This document shows positions 7,567 to 16,707 of a stretch of 64,000 bases of DNA, one piece after another. Position 1 is the first letter of the stretch; every line of letters begins with the position of its first letter. A program made the translations under genes and the position numbers. Under the pieces are notes generated by a model. The model was given only the letters and a program-made list of their open reading frames with translations, was not told the origin of the DNA and did no database searches. Source of the DNA: Opitutia bacterium ISCC 52 (GTDB lineage: Bacteria > Verrucomicrobiota > Verrucomicrobiia > Opitutales > UBA2995); NCBI GenBank assembly GCA_014529675.2, contig CP076040.1:3615894-3679893 (forward strand), read 5' to 3'.

Positions 7567-9141
7567 TTATTCCCCACCTGACCACAGGTCTGTTGCAGGA
7601 TCATAATTCGGGTTGGGTGTCATCATCTGCGCATTCACATCTTTACGCCATTGATGCAGTTTCGCGGTGAGCTCTTTGGTTTTGCGGGTTTCAATTTTTG
7701 AAAGATCGTTCTGCTCTCCAATGTCCTTGGTCAGATTAAAAAGCTGAACGGTTCCGTTTTCGAAGTATTCGAGCAGCTTGTAATCACCGTCACGAATGGC
7801 TCCACCCGGGCTTTGCATCCCATGATTGCTGTAGTGTGGAAAGTGCCAATAGATAGGTCCTCGTTCCATTTTTTCGCCACGCACCAAGCGGGTGAAACTC
7901 TTCCCATCAAGGCCGCTTGTGTCATGGTCTACGCCGATCATTTCAAGAATGGTAGGGAAAAAGTCGGTACTTATAACCGGTTCATCGCTGACTGCTCCTG
8001 CCTTTCCCTGATGTGGCCATTTAACAATCATGGGGACTCTGATTCCGCCTTCGTAGAGCCAGCCCTTGGCACCACGGAGTGGCAGATTGGATGTGGAAGC
8101 ACGGGTATCAATTTTGTCGCGAGTGGTTTTGAAATGAGGCGTGCCATTCATCACGGACATGCCGCCATTGTCTGACATGAAAATGACGATGGTGTTATCT
8201 TCGAGGCCATGTTCCTTCAACTTTGCCATGAGTGTCCCCAGGCTTTGATCGACGCTTTCAACCATGCCGGCGAACTCAACATTATCTTGCTTCTGTTTCA
8301 CCTTCACAAGGTCGTTGGCGTAGGAGGTGTAGGTATCCCTGTACTCCGGCTGCTTTATCAATTCATCGAGCTCGGCCCTGCTCGGGTTGGTCGGGCTGTC
8401 CGGGTTGCCTTCGAGTATGAAATCCGGTCCGGGCTGGGGCGGCATGGCGGCCAGTTTCTTCTTATACTTTTCGACCAGGTCGGGCCGACCATGAATGGGG
8501 TCATGCACCGAGAAGTGAGACATATACAAAAGGAAGGGCCTGTCCTTGTTCACATCAATATACTTGGCGGCCAGCTCCGCCAGGCGATCGGTCACGTACT
8601 CTCCTCCATCGAGCCCGGGAATATCCTTCGGGTTATAAAATCCGAGTCGACCAAGGTTGGAGTTCACGGAATAGGGAACATGTAAGTCAAAGCCATGCCC
8701 GGTCGGAGTGGTGTTTCTTCCCAAGTGCCACTTACCAAACAGGGCGGTGGCATAGCCTTCCTTCTTCAAGACTTCGGCCAGGGTGGTCTCATCGGGATCG
8801 AGAGCCATGGCCTTGTCGGGATTCTTCAAGACCTGATAGGGTCGATCACTTCTTCCATTGAGCCAATCCGTCAGGGTCAGGGTTGCAGGGTACTTTCCTG
8901 TAAGGATGCTGGCTCTGGTCGGCGAACACACATGGCAGGCCGCATAGGCATTTGTAAAACGCATGCCTTCTTCCGCGAGTTGATCGATATGAGGCGTGTC
9001 GTAGAAGGGACTGCCGTTACAGGCGACGTCAGACCAACCCAGATCGTCCACCAAAAAGAAAACAACGTTCGGTGACTTGGCTAGTCCTCGCACACTACAG
9101 AGGAGGAAGATTGCGAGAATTGGAAAGAGTAATTGTTTCAT
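7567..9141 (-). CDS. Secreted type I sulfatase
   Basis: 524 residues from ATG 9141; the frame extends 53 codons further upstream but only this start gives a proper signal peptide (about 1-20). After processing comes VDDLGW with the metal-binding Asp pair, then C72-S-P-T-R76, the formylglycine signature. Next are TALFGKWHLG (substrate-side Lys and His) and the SDNGG loop near residue 320. The C-terminus follows the sulfatase norm with YWHFPHY and a short strand domain. It should cleave sulfate esters from a carbohydrate outside the cytoplasm; the substrate is not deducible. It is followed on the same strand by no close gene. The upstream IDS-like sulfatase ends 238 bases before it, so the two may share regulation but are not tightly coupled. 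Confidence 0.93.
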   Translation of the reverse strand: MKQLLFPILAIFLLCSVRGLAKSPNVVFFLVDDLGWSDVACNGSPFYDTPHIDQLAEEGMRFTNAYAACHVCSPTRASILTGKYPATLTLTDWLNGRSDRPYQVLKNPDKAMALDPDETTLAEVLKKEGYATALFGKWHLGRNTTPTGHGFDLHVPYSVNSNLGRLGFYNPKDIPGLDGGEYVTDRLAELAAKYIDVNKDRPFLLYMSHFSVHDPIHGRPDLVEKYKKKLAAMPPQPGPDFILEGNPDSPTNPSRAELDELIKQPEYRDTYTSYANDLVKVKQKQDNVEFAGMVESVDQSLGTLMAKLKEHGLEDNTIVIFMSDNGGMSVMNGTPHFKTTRDKIDTRASTSNLPLRGAKGWLYEGGIRVPMIVKWPHQGKAGAVSDEPVISTDFFPTILEMIGVDHDTSGLDGKSFTRLVRGEKMERGPIYWHFPHYSNHGMQSPGGAIRDGDYKLLEYFENGTVQLFNLTKDIGEQNDLSKIETRKTKELTAKLHQWRKDVNAQMMTPNPNYDPATDLWSGGE

Positions 9142-9379
9142 GGTATATCTCCTATGCGGTTCAGATAGCCGAAGTAGGCTCTCAGTGTCGTTTTGTCCTA
9201 TCTGGTGAATCAGATTTGCAGGGTAATAAGAAAGTACGATTTTATTATGCCTTGGCAAAATTGGAATCGAAGAAAGAAGCAGACTAAGAAAATACACCAA
9301 AATAGGCCCTGGATATAGTAATCGCTGGCCATTTCTTATTAGAACTTGGCCAAGCGGTTATCATGTTAGAAGCCGTTAT

Positions 9380-10786
9380 TCAGTTGGTTTGCGTTGCCAA
9401 CAATTCGTCTAGTTGCGTTCGCAACTGGGTGAGCGTTTGGCCGATGAGCAGCTTGTCTGGCTGGCGGTAAGCCAAGTTCTTCAGCTCATGGGGATCGTTC
9501 TGGGTGTCATAGAGCTCTTCTTCACCTGAAGCATAGCGTATGTAGCGCCAGCGTTCGGTTCGCAAGGCATGATGGTCGACGAAGGTGGTCCAGGCGGGGT
9601 GGTCCCAATCGGCATTCACGTTTTCCAGGAGAGGAAGGAGGGAACGACCTTCGAGTTCGTGCGGTGGATCCAGGTCGGCATAGTCCATCACCGTTGGATA
9701 GATACTGAGAAGCTCCACGGGTTTGTCGCACACGACACCAGAAGGGATTCCTGGGCCGACGATGATGAATGGCACGCGCGTAGCCAGCTCCCACAGAGTG
9801 GCTTTTCCCCAATGACGTTTCTCCCCCAGGTGATAACCATGATCGGAAAAACAAAGAACGTAGGTATTGTCTCCAAGTGGGCTTTCTTCCAGGGCATCCA
9901 ATACCCGGCCCAATTCGTGATCCATGGCCGAGGTGCTCGCCAGGTAGGCTTGCACAATGGATTTCCATTTGCCGTTGTCCTCGACCCAATCGTGCGTCCA
10001 AAGCCCAGGGGCTTCCACATCCTGTGGTCGTCGCTCCCGTTTTCCAAAATAGACCAGATCTTCGGTATCGTTTTCCACTGCTCCGATGGGTAGTTCTATT
10101 CCGTTCAGCGGATGGCGATCGAACCAGACTTGCTCGGCATACATCGGAGTATGAGGCCGGTAAAAACCACAACCGATAAACAGGGGACGGTCATGGCTAC
10201 CTAGCAGGGTGTCGATGGTATGTTGGGCAATCTCCGCATCGTGACTGGCAGCATCCTTTACCGGAGGAACGCCCCAATCGGTTAACGTCCAGCCTGCATC
10301 ATAGTTCACCTTAGGAGATTGCAAGGGCCCGTAAAAGAAAGCTTCCGATTGCTCCCACTCGTCGTCCGAGCTTCTTACCTGGTGATAAAGCTTTCCGTAC
10401 CCATGGCTCGAATACCCGTTCTGCAGCATAGTTTGTGAAAGGGTGACAATGTCCTGCGTCGATTCCTGCTCGCGAAACCAGCCCATCGGATTGGAGTGGA
10501 TTCCGGTCGTGGTGGGTCTCAGCCCTGTCCAGATCGCCGTGCGTGAAGGATTGCAAACCGGGGACACGCAATGCGCGTTGGTGAACAAAACGCCCTGCTT
10601 GGCCAAGCGATCTAAATTAGGAGTGGAGGCGTTCGGATGTCCATCCAGACTTCCCACGTAGTCATTCAAATCATCGATGGCGATGATCAGAAAATTTGGC
10701 CTTTCCTCAGCCACAAGGCCGAGCATTGAGATGAAGGCCAGAGCAACAAAAAGAGGGAATTGTCGGAATAGGTGGAACATGAACAT
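9380..10786 (-). CDS. Iduronate-2-sulfatase-like secreted sulfatase
   Basis: 468 residues with a signal peptide up to about residue 26. The metal site is AIDDLNDYVG, and the maturation signature is C78-N-P-S-R82 within SPVCNPSRTAIWTG. The DDLND opening, the CNPSR signature and the later SDHGYHLGEKRHWGKATLWE block are characteristic of the iduronate-2-sulfatase group (S1_7 type), which removes 2-O-sulfate from uronic or related sugars. The stop lies well before the next gene on this strand. The serine hydrolase gene upstream ends only 14 bases before this start, so they are probably co-transcribed. GC content is higher here than in the 30-38 kb region (38 of 60 bases G or C in the block at 9541). 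Confidence 0.92.
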   Translation of the reverse strand: MFMFHLFRQFPLFVALAFISMLGLVAEERPNFLIIAIDDLNDYVGSLDGHPNASTPNLDRLAKQGVLFTNAHCVSPVCNPSRTAIWTGLRPTTTGIHSNPMGWFREQESTQDIVTLSQTMLQNGYSSHGYGKLYHQVRSSDDEWEQSEAFFYGPLQSPKVNYDAGWTLTDWGVPPVKDAASHDAEIAQHTIDTLLGSHDRPLFIGCGFYRPHTPMYAEQVWFDRHPLNGIELPIGAVENDTEDLVYFGKRERRPQDVEAPGLWTHDWVEDNGKWKSIVQAYLASTSAMDHELGRVLDALEESPLGDNTYVLCFSDHGYHLGEKRHWGKATLWELATRVPFIIVGPGIPSGVVCDKPVELLSIYPTVMDYADLDPPHELEGRSLLPLLENVNADWDHPAWTTFVDHHALRTERWRYIRYASGEEELYDTQNDPHELKNLAYRQPDKLLIGQTLTQLRTQLDELLATQTN

Positions 10787-10800
10787 GGGTCGTAATGGTG

Positions 10801-12051
10801 TTATTCAATAATGGCCTGATAAATGGCTTTTGCAAAGTCGCTCCGCATCGAGCCACGCGGTTGTTGCAACATGATTACTGCGACCAGTTCGTTTTCAGGA
10901 TCAGTCCATGACATCGTGCCAGCAGCACCGCCCCATCCAGAGGCACCTTTCCCTCGATGGTTCATTGCAGTATCTGGATCCAGTGTGACGGCAACCGTGT
11001 ATCCGAAACCCATCCCGGCTTGTCCCTTCTTGTTACTGGTTGCATAGAGGTCGTTCACCTGGTTGCTCCCCATCATCTTCACGCTGGCTGGGCTGAGTAG
11101 GCGGTGATCAAAAAGTTCTCCACCGTTGAGCAGCATCTGTTCGAAGTGGAGATAGTCTTCCGTCGAACTGAAAACCCCCCACCCCTCTTTCTTCTTTGAG
11201 AGATCAACACCTTTGATCACGACCCGTTTTGATTGCTTGTCGCTCGGTACTCGGAAATACGAATGATTCATCTCCAGTGGATCAAAGATCCGTTTCTGAA
11301 CGTACTCCTCAAATGGGGTACCTGAAGCGATTTCGATGATGCGTGACATCACATGGAGCCCCGCTCCAGCACTGTAGCTCCACTGCGTGCCCGGTTGAAA
11401 ATCCAAGGGCGTCTTTGCCAATCTAAGAGTATAGCTTGCGCGTGTATCGTCGTCTTTTCGTCGAGGCACCGGACCGACTTTCGCCCCTAGGCCGCCGCTA
11501 ACAAGTCCGGACGTGTGAGTGAGCAAATGATGAATCGTCATAGGTGTTTCAACCGGTACAAGACGGTGCTCTGGGATCTTTCTCTTACCTTGGGTTTTGA
11601 ATTTAGACATGCTGGCTGTTGGATCTGCCAGAACAGCCACTTTCATGTTGGCAAATTCGGGGATGTATTTCGAAACCGGATCACTCGGACTTATTAGCCC
11701 TTTTTCAATCAGCATCATTGCGGCAACACCAACCACAGGTTTGGCCGAAGAGGCCATGATGAAAATAGCGTCGCGTTCCATCTCGCGCCCTTTTAAGACA
11801 TCCATTTCTCCATGGGTTGAGAAATGAACTACCTTGCCGCGTCGTGCCACAGCCGTGATCGCTCCTTGAATAGTCCCCGCCTCAATGTGCCCCTGCATAA
11901 CTTCGTCGATGCGTTTTAAGCCCCCGGTTGACACCCCGACCGACTCAGCCTTGGCCATGGGCATTTTCGTCGGCGTATGCATGGGTTGGGCCGAAGAGGA
12001 GCCGAAGGCGCCAAAGGCCAGCGCAAGAACTAAGAGTATAAAACGTTTCAT
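10801..12051 (-). CDS. Secreted beta-lactamase-fold serine hydrolase (class C/EstB-like)
   Basis: 416 residues with a signal peptide (1 to about 21). The serine beta-lactamase/D-alanyl-D-alanine carboxypeptidase fold is shown by the S-x-x-K motif at 101-104 (MASSAKPVV), the YSAG element in QWSYSAGAGLHV that replaces the usual Tyr-x-Asn, and a C-terminal HRGKGASGWGG in place of the Lys-Thr-Gly box. Members act as esterases, peptidases or carbohydrate de-esterifying enzymes; true beta-lactamase activity is unlikely. It lies 14 bases upstream of the IDS-like sulfatase on the same strand, which suggests a role with sulfated sugar use, perhaps removing ester groups. The 316 bases upstream hold nothing I can name. 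Confidence 0.87.
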   Translation of the reverse strand: MKRFILLVLALAFGAFGSSSAQPMHTPTKMPMAKAESVGVSTGGLKRIDEVMQGHIEAGTIQGAITAVARRGKVVHFSTHGEMDVLKGREMERDAIFIMASSAKPVVGVAAMMLIEKGLISPSDPVSKYIPEFANMKVAVLADPTASMSKFKTQGKRKIPEHRLVPVETPMTIHHLLTHTSGLVSGGLGAKVGPVPRRKDDDTRASYTLRLAKTPLDFQPGTQWSYSAGAGLHVMSRIIEIASGTPFEEYVQKRIFDPLEMNHSYFRVPSDKQSKRVVIKGVDLSKKKEGWGVFSSTEDYLHFEQMLLNGGELFDHRLLSPASVKMMGSNQVNDLYATSNKKGQAGMGFGYTVAVTLDPDTAMNHRGKGASGWGGAAGTMSWTDPENELVAVIMLQQPRGSMRSDFAKAIYQAIIE

Positions 12052-12367
12052 GATCGAGAAAAGTTGGGCAGTGTATCAAATGATCGATCTTAGGGTCTAA
12101 AGTAGTGAGCAAGGTAATCCAACTCTGAATTCTTACAGGGCCGAAATACTGGATGCTGGGACCTGGATGTTCGGGGCTGGTTATTAGATACGGGCAACTC
12201 AATTGATATACCGAACATAGCGGAACCAAAATAACATTTTCGCGCACTCAACACTGCATCCAAAGTGCTCCTGTAGTCCAGGTCAGGGTCAAACTGCACT
12301 TCGCAGGCCAGACTCACCATTACTACAATTCTTTGCCAGCTTCTGCGAGAAGGTTTATCCGATTCAG

Positions 12368-13798
12368 CTAAGGCTGCCCTCGCAAGCGCCCGAGATACTC
12401 ATACTGATCAAATGCTTCTCCGCCGCCAATGACTCGAGGATCCTCGTATTTCTCTAGCTCGGCAAATAGTTTTTCTTTCAAGCGATGTAACGTACCCGCG
12501 TATTCGGTACGGCCTGCGACATTATGCACCTGATAAGGATCTAGCCGAAGGTCGTATAGCTCGTCAGTCGGTCGAAGCCCAAAGGATAGCTGCCAATAGA
12601 TCTGCATATCCGGCTCGTCCTTATGCTCAATAATATAACTCTTCGTGGGACTCTCGTTAACTTCCGAATAAGTGGGGCCATAAACACTTCCATTGGGATG
12701 ACCGGATGGCCATCTCTCGGGCTTGAAGTTGTTAATATATAAAAAATGGTCGGTGCGAATGGCGCGCATGGGAGTACCTCCCCGATGGTCCAATTGAGCC
12801 AGGGTATGACGTTCCTTCCCGGCCAAGACGTATTCACGATTCGATGACACACGCCCTTCTTTTTCGGAGCGCAAAACAGGCAGCAGAGAACGACCGGTGG
12901 TGCCAGGCAGGTAGTCGACTCCGGTTGCTTCCAGAAAAGTGGGAGCAAGATCCGTGGTGCTCACAAAGTCAGTTACGACTCGGTTCTGTGGCACTTGGGT
13001 ATGCCACTTAATGGCCAGGGGAACGCGTGCACCGTGATCGTAGAGGCTGGCTTTTCCACGAGGAAACGGAAATCCATGGTCCCCCGTCATGACAAAAATG
13101 GTATTATCGGAAAGTCCCTGCGCCTCCAGGAGAGCCAGCGCTTCACCCACCTGACGGTCGAAGCGTTCCACCTCCCAGTAATAGTCAAGAATGTCTCTGC
13201 GAACGGCATCTACATCTGGAAAGAAGGGAGGCACATCAACATCCTCCGGCTTCATTCCTGCTCGGATTCCTGAATCCAAAATATAGGGTCTATGAGGATC
13301 CGAAGCTCCAAACCAGAAACAAAAGGGTTGATCTTTCGGACGTTCCTTCAGGAACGCCTCCAGGCTCCTAAACTTTTTACCTGCTACTTCTTTCCCACCA
13401 TCCGAACCCGGGCCGAATCCTTTGCGATAATGCCCCACAAAATAGCCGGCCTCCTTCAACACCTGCACATAAGTCGGAAATCCTTCCGGATAATTACCAA
13501 ACAAGGCGCTGCCTGATTTAAGTCTCCAGAAATGCTGTCCAGTAAGGATCGCATTCCGTGATGCGGTACAGGTTGGCGTGGAAACATAGGCGTTGGTAAA
13601 CAGCACACCATTGGCCGCAATGCTGTCGAAAGCAGGTGTCTTGATCACCGCATCTCCGTAAGCACTTGCATGAGGCCAACCCCAATCATCGGCAATGGCA
13701 AAAAAGATATTGGGGCGATCGCTTGTGTGATGATCGGCGAAGAGAAGTGCACCGACATTCACAGTCAGAAGAAAACAAAAGATGACGAATCGTTTCAT
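12368..13798 (-). CDS. Heparan N-sulfatase-like secreted sulfatase
   Basis: 476 residues with a signal peptide (about 1-21). The metal motif is IADDWGWPHASAYGD and the maturation signature C77-T-A-S-R81. DDWGWPHA, CTASRNAILTGQ and the later TGDHGFPFPRGKASLYDHG are marks of the sulfamidase/SGSH-like group (S1_8 type), which acts on N- or O-sulfated glucosamine-like sugars in known members. The C-terminus carries YDLRLDPYQVHNVAG. The next gene downstream on this strand, the serine hydrolase, is 316 bases away, so this is likely its own transcription unit. Family assignment is firm; the natural substrate in this organism could be quite different from heparan. Confidence 0.92.
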   Translation of the reverse strand: MKRFVIFCFLLTVNVGALLFADHHTSDRPNIFFAIADDWGWPHASAYGDAVIKTPAFDSIAANGVLFTNAYVSTPTCTASRNAILTGQHFWRLKSGSALFGNYPEGFPTYVQVLKEAGYFVGHYRKGFGPGSDGGKEVAGKKFRSLEAFLKERPKDQPFCFWFGASDPHRPYILDSGIRAGMKPEDVDVPPFFPDVDAVRRDILDYYWEVERFDRQVGEALALLEAQGLSDNTIFVMTGDHGFPFPRGKASLYDHGARVPLAIKWHTQVPQNRVVTDFVSTTDLAPTFLEATGVDYLPGTTGRSLLPVLRSEKEGRVSSNREYVLAGKERHTLAQLDHRGGTPMRAIRTDHFLYINNFKPERWPSGHPNGSVYGPTYSEVNESPTKSYIIEHKDEPDMQIYWQLSFGLRPTDELYDLRLDPYQVHNVAGRTEYAGTLHRLKEKLFAELEKYEDPRVIGGGEAFDQYEYLGRLRGQP

Positions 13799-13987
13799 GA
13801 GCTACTAGTTTACTGTGGTCCCTTTAATCCTCGGAATATTTTTCCGACAAATTCTCTGCAGTTCGAAGGCACGATACCTGTTTACTCTCCCTTCGAAAAC
13901 CCTAGCATCCAATCGACCAAATCTATCGAACTCTACGACCGCAAAACCAATCCTGAAGAAATGCATAAGCTCGTAAATAACCCTACC

Positions 13988-15151
13988 CTACTGACTACCG
14001 TCCTTGAGCTCTTCACACTCATATGGAATAAATTTGTCTGTAGAATACATAGATGAATTCGAGTGCGAGTAGGGTTCGGCCAAATAAAGGGGATCTACAA
14101 TGGTATATTCGCGGGTCAATTCAGTGCCATCCTTGCTCATGGTGAACCGTTCGGTGATTTCCATCTGGTCACTGTGCCGAATGGATGAAGTGGCACGTCC
14201 ACCAATAGCTATAAGGAAGCCAGGCTTGAAGCCTTTGGTGTGGACGACCAGCGTGTCACCCTCCCATTTTCCCAAAGAATAGCCAGTGACGCTGGGTTCG
14301 ATTTCATCAGGAAAATCTCCAACTAGATGAATGACACGAACCATATCCATAAACCCGTAAGTGATGACCAAAGCGGATCCCGTTTGTTCGATCTTATTCA
14401 TCATCTGGTCAAAGGCATAGTCGAGGATGATGTTAGTCGGCTCGCATTGAAAACGAGGATTTTGATCTTGGGTAAAGTCGTCTGCTTCTTCACGCGCAAG
14501 ATCTGTAAGCTCATAAGACGGTGGCCGGTTTTGGCTCGCTTCCTGTCCCCAACCCACGGCCTGCGGTGCAGCAACTTTTTGAGGTGACCCGTCCTTACCA
14601 AAATCAACTCCGGCTGGTGGGCCATCCGACCTTGGACTTGGGCCCCAAGGATTAGGAGCATTCTTTATCGGCTCCGTCCAATTTCCGGCCAAATTTGGGT
14701 TTCCGTCTTCCCGAACTAATTCCCGCTCTCCAACGACGATATTGCCGGAGGTATCCAGCGTGTCGTACCGTGCGACGACCGTCCCATCTTCTAAGGTAAT
14801 GGTTTCGGTATAGCAGGTTTTCGGGTCACGACGGTCGGGCGAACCAAACACGGTAATGGTGGTTCCCGGCTTAAACATATCGACGGTCCAACCCTTGCGC
14901 TTGAGCAAACTACCTGAACGCAACTCGCAGCGCCATTGCTCTTCTTTACCTGAATTGTTCTTAACCTTGAAGTAGACGTAAGCATGTGGGTTGACAAAGC
15001 GAACGCGGTTCACAGTGCCAGACACAGTCAACACTTGCTCCAGATCAAACTGCCCGGTCACACCATGGTGAGCCACTGAGGACATAGGCAAAAAGATAAG
15101 ACCAAACAAGCATGTCAATAGAGTGTGCCTCATTGATAGTTTGAACATCAT
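13988..15151 (-). CDS. DUF6152-family secreted protein
   Basis: 387 residues. A signal peptide (from MRHTLLTCLF, an alternative start) ends near SSVAHHG. The first about 100 residues match what I know as DUF6152: HHG start, the strands LTVSGTVNRVRFVNPHAYV, and a small beta-barrel ending in GTTITVFGSPDRRD. The remainder contains a proline-rich linker (GPSPRSDGPPAG) and a strand-rich C-terminal domain with LGKWEGDTLVVHTKGF. That last phrase recurs in a group of uncharacterised secreted proteins, common in Acidobacteria and Proteobacteria. No enzymatic motif or membrane anchor is visible. It stands alone, with the frameshifted 15223-15494 remnant upstream. Function unknown; a periplasmic binding role is only a guess. 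Confidence 0.75.
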   Translation of the reverse strand: MMFKLSMRHTLLTCLFGLIFLPMSSVAHHGVTGQFDLEQVLTVSGTVNRVRFVNPHAYVYFKVKNNSGKEEQWRCELRSGSLLKRKGWTVDMFKPGTTITVFGSPDRRDPKTCYTETITLEDGTVVARYDTLDTSGNIVVGERELVREDGNPNLAGNWTEPIKNAPNPWGPSPRSDGPPAGVDFGKDGSPQKVAAPQAVGWGQEASQNRPPSYELTDLAREEADDFTQDQNPRFQCEPTNIILDYAFDQMMNKIEQTGSALVITYGFMDMVRVIHLVGDFPDEIEPSVTGYSLGKWEGDTLVVHTKGFKPGFLIAIGGRATSSIRHSDQMEITERFTMSKDGTELTREYTIVDPLYLAEPYSHSNSSMYSTDKFIPYECEELKDGSQ

Positions 15152-15222
15152 GCGTCCTATGCTTCAGGAGCAAGTCAACCAACGCAATTTTGAATTTTGC
15201 GGCGCAGAGAGCCGGACACGTA

Positions 15223-15494
15223 TTATTTGGATAAAGAAAATGCCTGCCTCAAATACTCCCAGAACCACGCCAACTCCATCGCATCTATCCCATCTTTACT
15301 CGGCTTGATCTCCGCGACATTGATCTCGATCAGCTTCTGTCGCGTGGCGCCTATGGGATGCCAGTCCTCCAGAATCTTTATATCCAGCGTGCTTTCATCA
15401 AGAATCTCTTCGGTACAGAAGAGGGATTTCTCGGCGGCATGGAGCGATGTGGCGAGCGCGAACGTCAGCGCTACCAGCAGTGGGTTTTCATCAT
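15223..15494 (-). pseudogene. Frameshifted, truncated secreted-protein gene
   Basis: The minus strand starts ATG-ATG-AAA-ACC at 15494, and one base is missing just after. Restoring it gives a textbook signal peptide, MMKT followed by LLVALTFALATSLHAAE. It then reads about 70 coherent residues including LDIKILEDWHPIG and TRQKLIEINVAEI, and stops at 15223. As written, the frame from the ATG hits a stop after seven codons. The fragment ends abruptly in low-complexity sequence, so the gene is also truncated at the 3' end. The DWHPIG...TRQKL segment reminds me of the N-terminus of secreted PhoPQ-activated or esterase-like proteins of planctomycetes and Verrucomicrobiota, but I cannot confirm that. 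Confidence 0.6.
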
Positions 15495-15531
15495 AAAATG
15501 CTCCAATCGCTTCGACCTTCCTGCTGCGTAT

Positions 15532-16476
15532 TTATTTAAGAAGCTTAAGTTCGTCTGCGCTGAGCGTGAAGTGGCGGTTGTGAAACGCATAGGAATCGAG
15601 GGCATGGACTTCTTCACCCCAGGAGTGTCCGCCTTCGTGAAGGATGAAGTCGTGCTCAATATTCAGGGAAACCAGGAAGCGGCTTAGATTTTGTGCGCCC
15701 TCAAGGCCTTTGTCTTTTTTGCCGAAGACGATTCTGATGCCAAGATTTCTGCGGATCAATTCATGGTTTTTCTCAACTATCGAGTAGCCTAAATTGTCTT
15801 TCCAATACTGGGGGTCATTTCCCATCATTTTATATTTATTGCCGAAATAGGGGATCGTTTTACGGGCTTCTTCGCTGGTCGGGTCAAAATCAACTTTCAA
15901 AATGCCGCCGCTTGCAAAGTTGGTGATTGAGCTGAACATATTCGGGTGCAGAAAGCCCAATTGCGTAGCTCCGGCTCCACCCATCGAAAAACCCTGAATG
16001 GCCCGGGCGCGCGATTCAGGAATCGTTCGGAATTTCTGGTCTATATGAGGAATGAGCTCTTTTATGATCATGGTTTTTATCATCAGGCTTCCATCAAATG
16101 AATCCTGATAGCCTGAGCCCTTTGCTCCATTGGGCAGGACCATAATCGTCGGTGGAATCAGTTTATTTTGGATCGCCTTTTTAAGACCTTCAATGCGGCG
16201 CAGATTCCTGGATTCATCTCCTCCGCCACCGTGCAGTGAATAAATAACAGGATAGCGGCTTTTCGGGTTATGCTCGTAGTGCTCTGGCAGGTATATGTAA
16301 AAACCGACTTCCGCATCGTTGGCATCCGAATACAAGGTGTGGTGCTGAGCCTCGGTGGCGTTTTTAGTATCTTTGTTAATCCACTCGAATTTAGTTTGTT
16401 CACGTGCTGTTTGAGCTGCCAATGAGGACGACACAACCAGCATTATATAAATTGAAATAGGTAGAAATGAATTCAT
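15532..16476 (-). CDS. Secreted esterase D/feruloyl-esterase-like alpha/beta hydrolase
   Basis: 314 residues from ATG 16476, which gives a signal peptide (to about residue 21); an upstream extension in the same frame lacks one. The esterase (PF00756-type) fold is shown by PVIYSLHGGGGDES, the nucleophile elbow GFSMGGAG, and a late HEGGHSWGEE with the probable catalytic histidine. An acidic residue in FGKKDKGLEG is the likely third member. Relatives hydrolyse feruloyl or acetyl esters on plant or algal polysaccharides, or S-formylglutathione. The signal peptide favours a polysaccharide-side substrate. It lies downstream of the DUF1501 gene on the same strand with a 230-base gap, so it is probably separately transcribed. 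Confidence 0.85.
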   Translation of the reverse strand: MNSFLPISIYIMLVVSSSLAAQTAREQTKFEWINKDTKNATEAQHHTLYSDANDAEVGFYIYLPEHYEHNPKSRYPVIYSLHGGGGDESRNLRRIEGLKKAIQNKLIPPTIMVLPNGAKGSGYQDSFDGSLMIKTMIIKELIPHIDQKFRTIPESRARAIQGFSMGGAGATQLGFLHPNMFSSITNFASGGILKVDFDPTSEEARKTIPYFGNKYKMMGNDPQYWKDNLGYSIVEKNHELIRRNLGIRIVFGKKDKGLEGAQNLSRFLVSLNIEHDFILHEGGHSWGEEVHALDSYAFHNRHFTLSADELKLLK

Positions 16477-16707
16477 GGGCTTGGCTAAGTATTCAATGTA
16501 AGGCAGGATCAAGAGACCAGGAGTTGATCTTTGATACTTAATTTTGGCCAAAGGGAAATACAGCTCAAGGTTTAAGACCCACTCCTTTAGATGTCCTCCT
16601 CTTGTCAAAAGTACTGATCTGACGTGAATGGCACTCACCCCTCTCTCGGCCAATTCCGTTCTGTTCCATTCACATAGATCAGGATAGGTTGTGCCATCAT
16701 TGAGCTC

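Noticed and set aside
9522-10172. Long alternative frame of about 216 codons inside the IDS-like sulfatase gene
   Set aside because: It is Arg- and Pro-rich with no domain pattern, in a GC-rich gene where long spurious frames are expected.
12090-12320. Minus-strand frame of 76 codons between the serine hydrolase and the SGSH-like sulfatase
   Set aside because: No ribosome binding site, no conserved pattern, no signal peptide. The 316-base gap otherwise shows nothing I can name.
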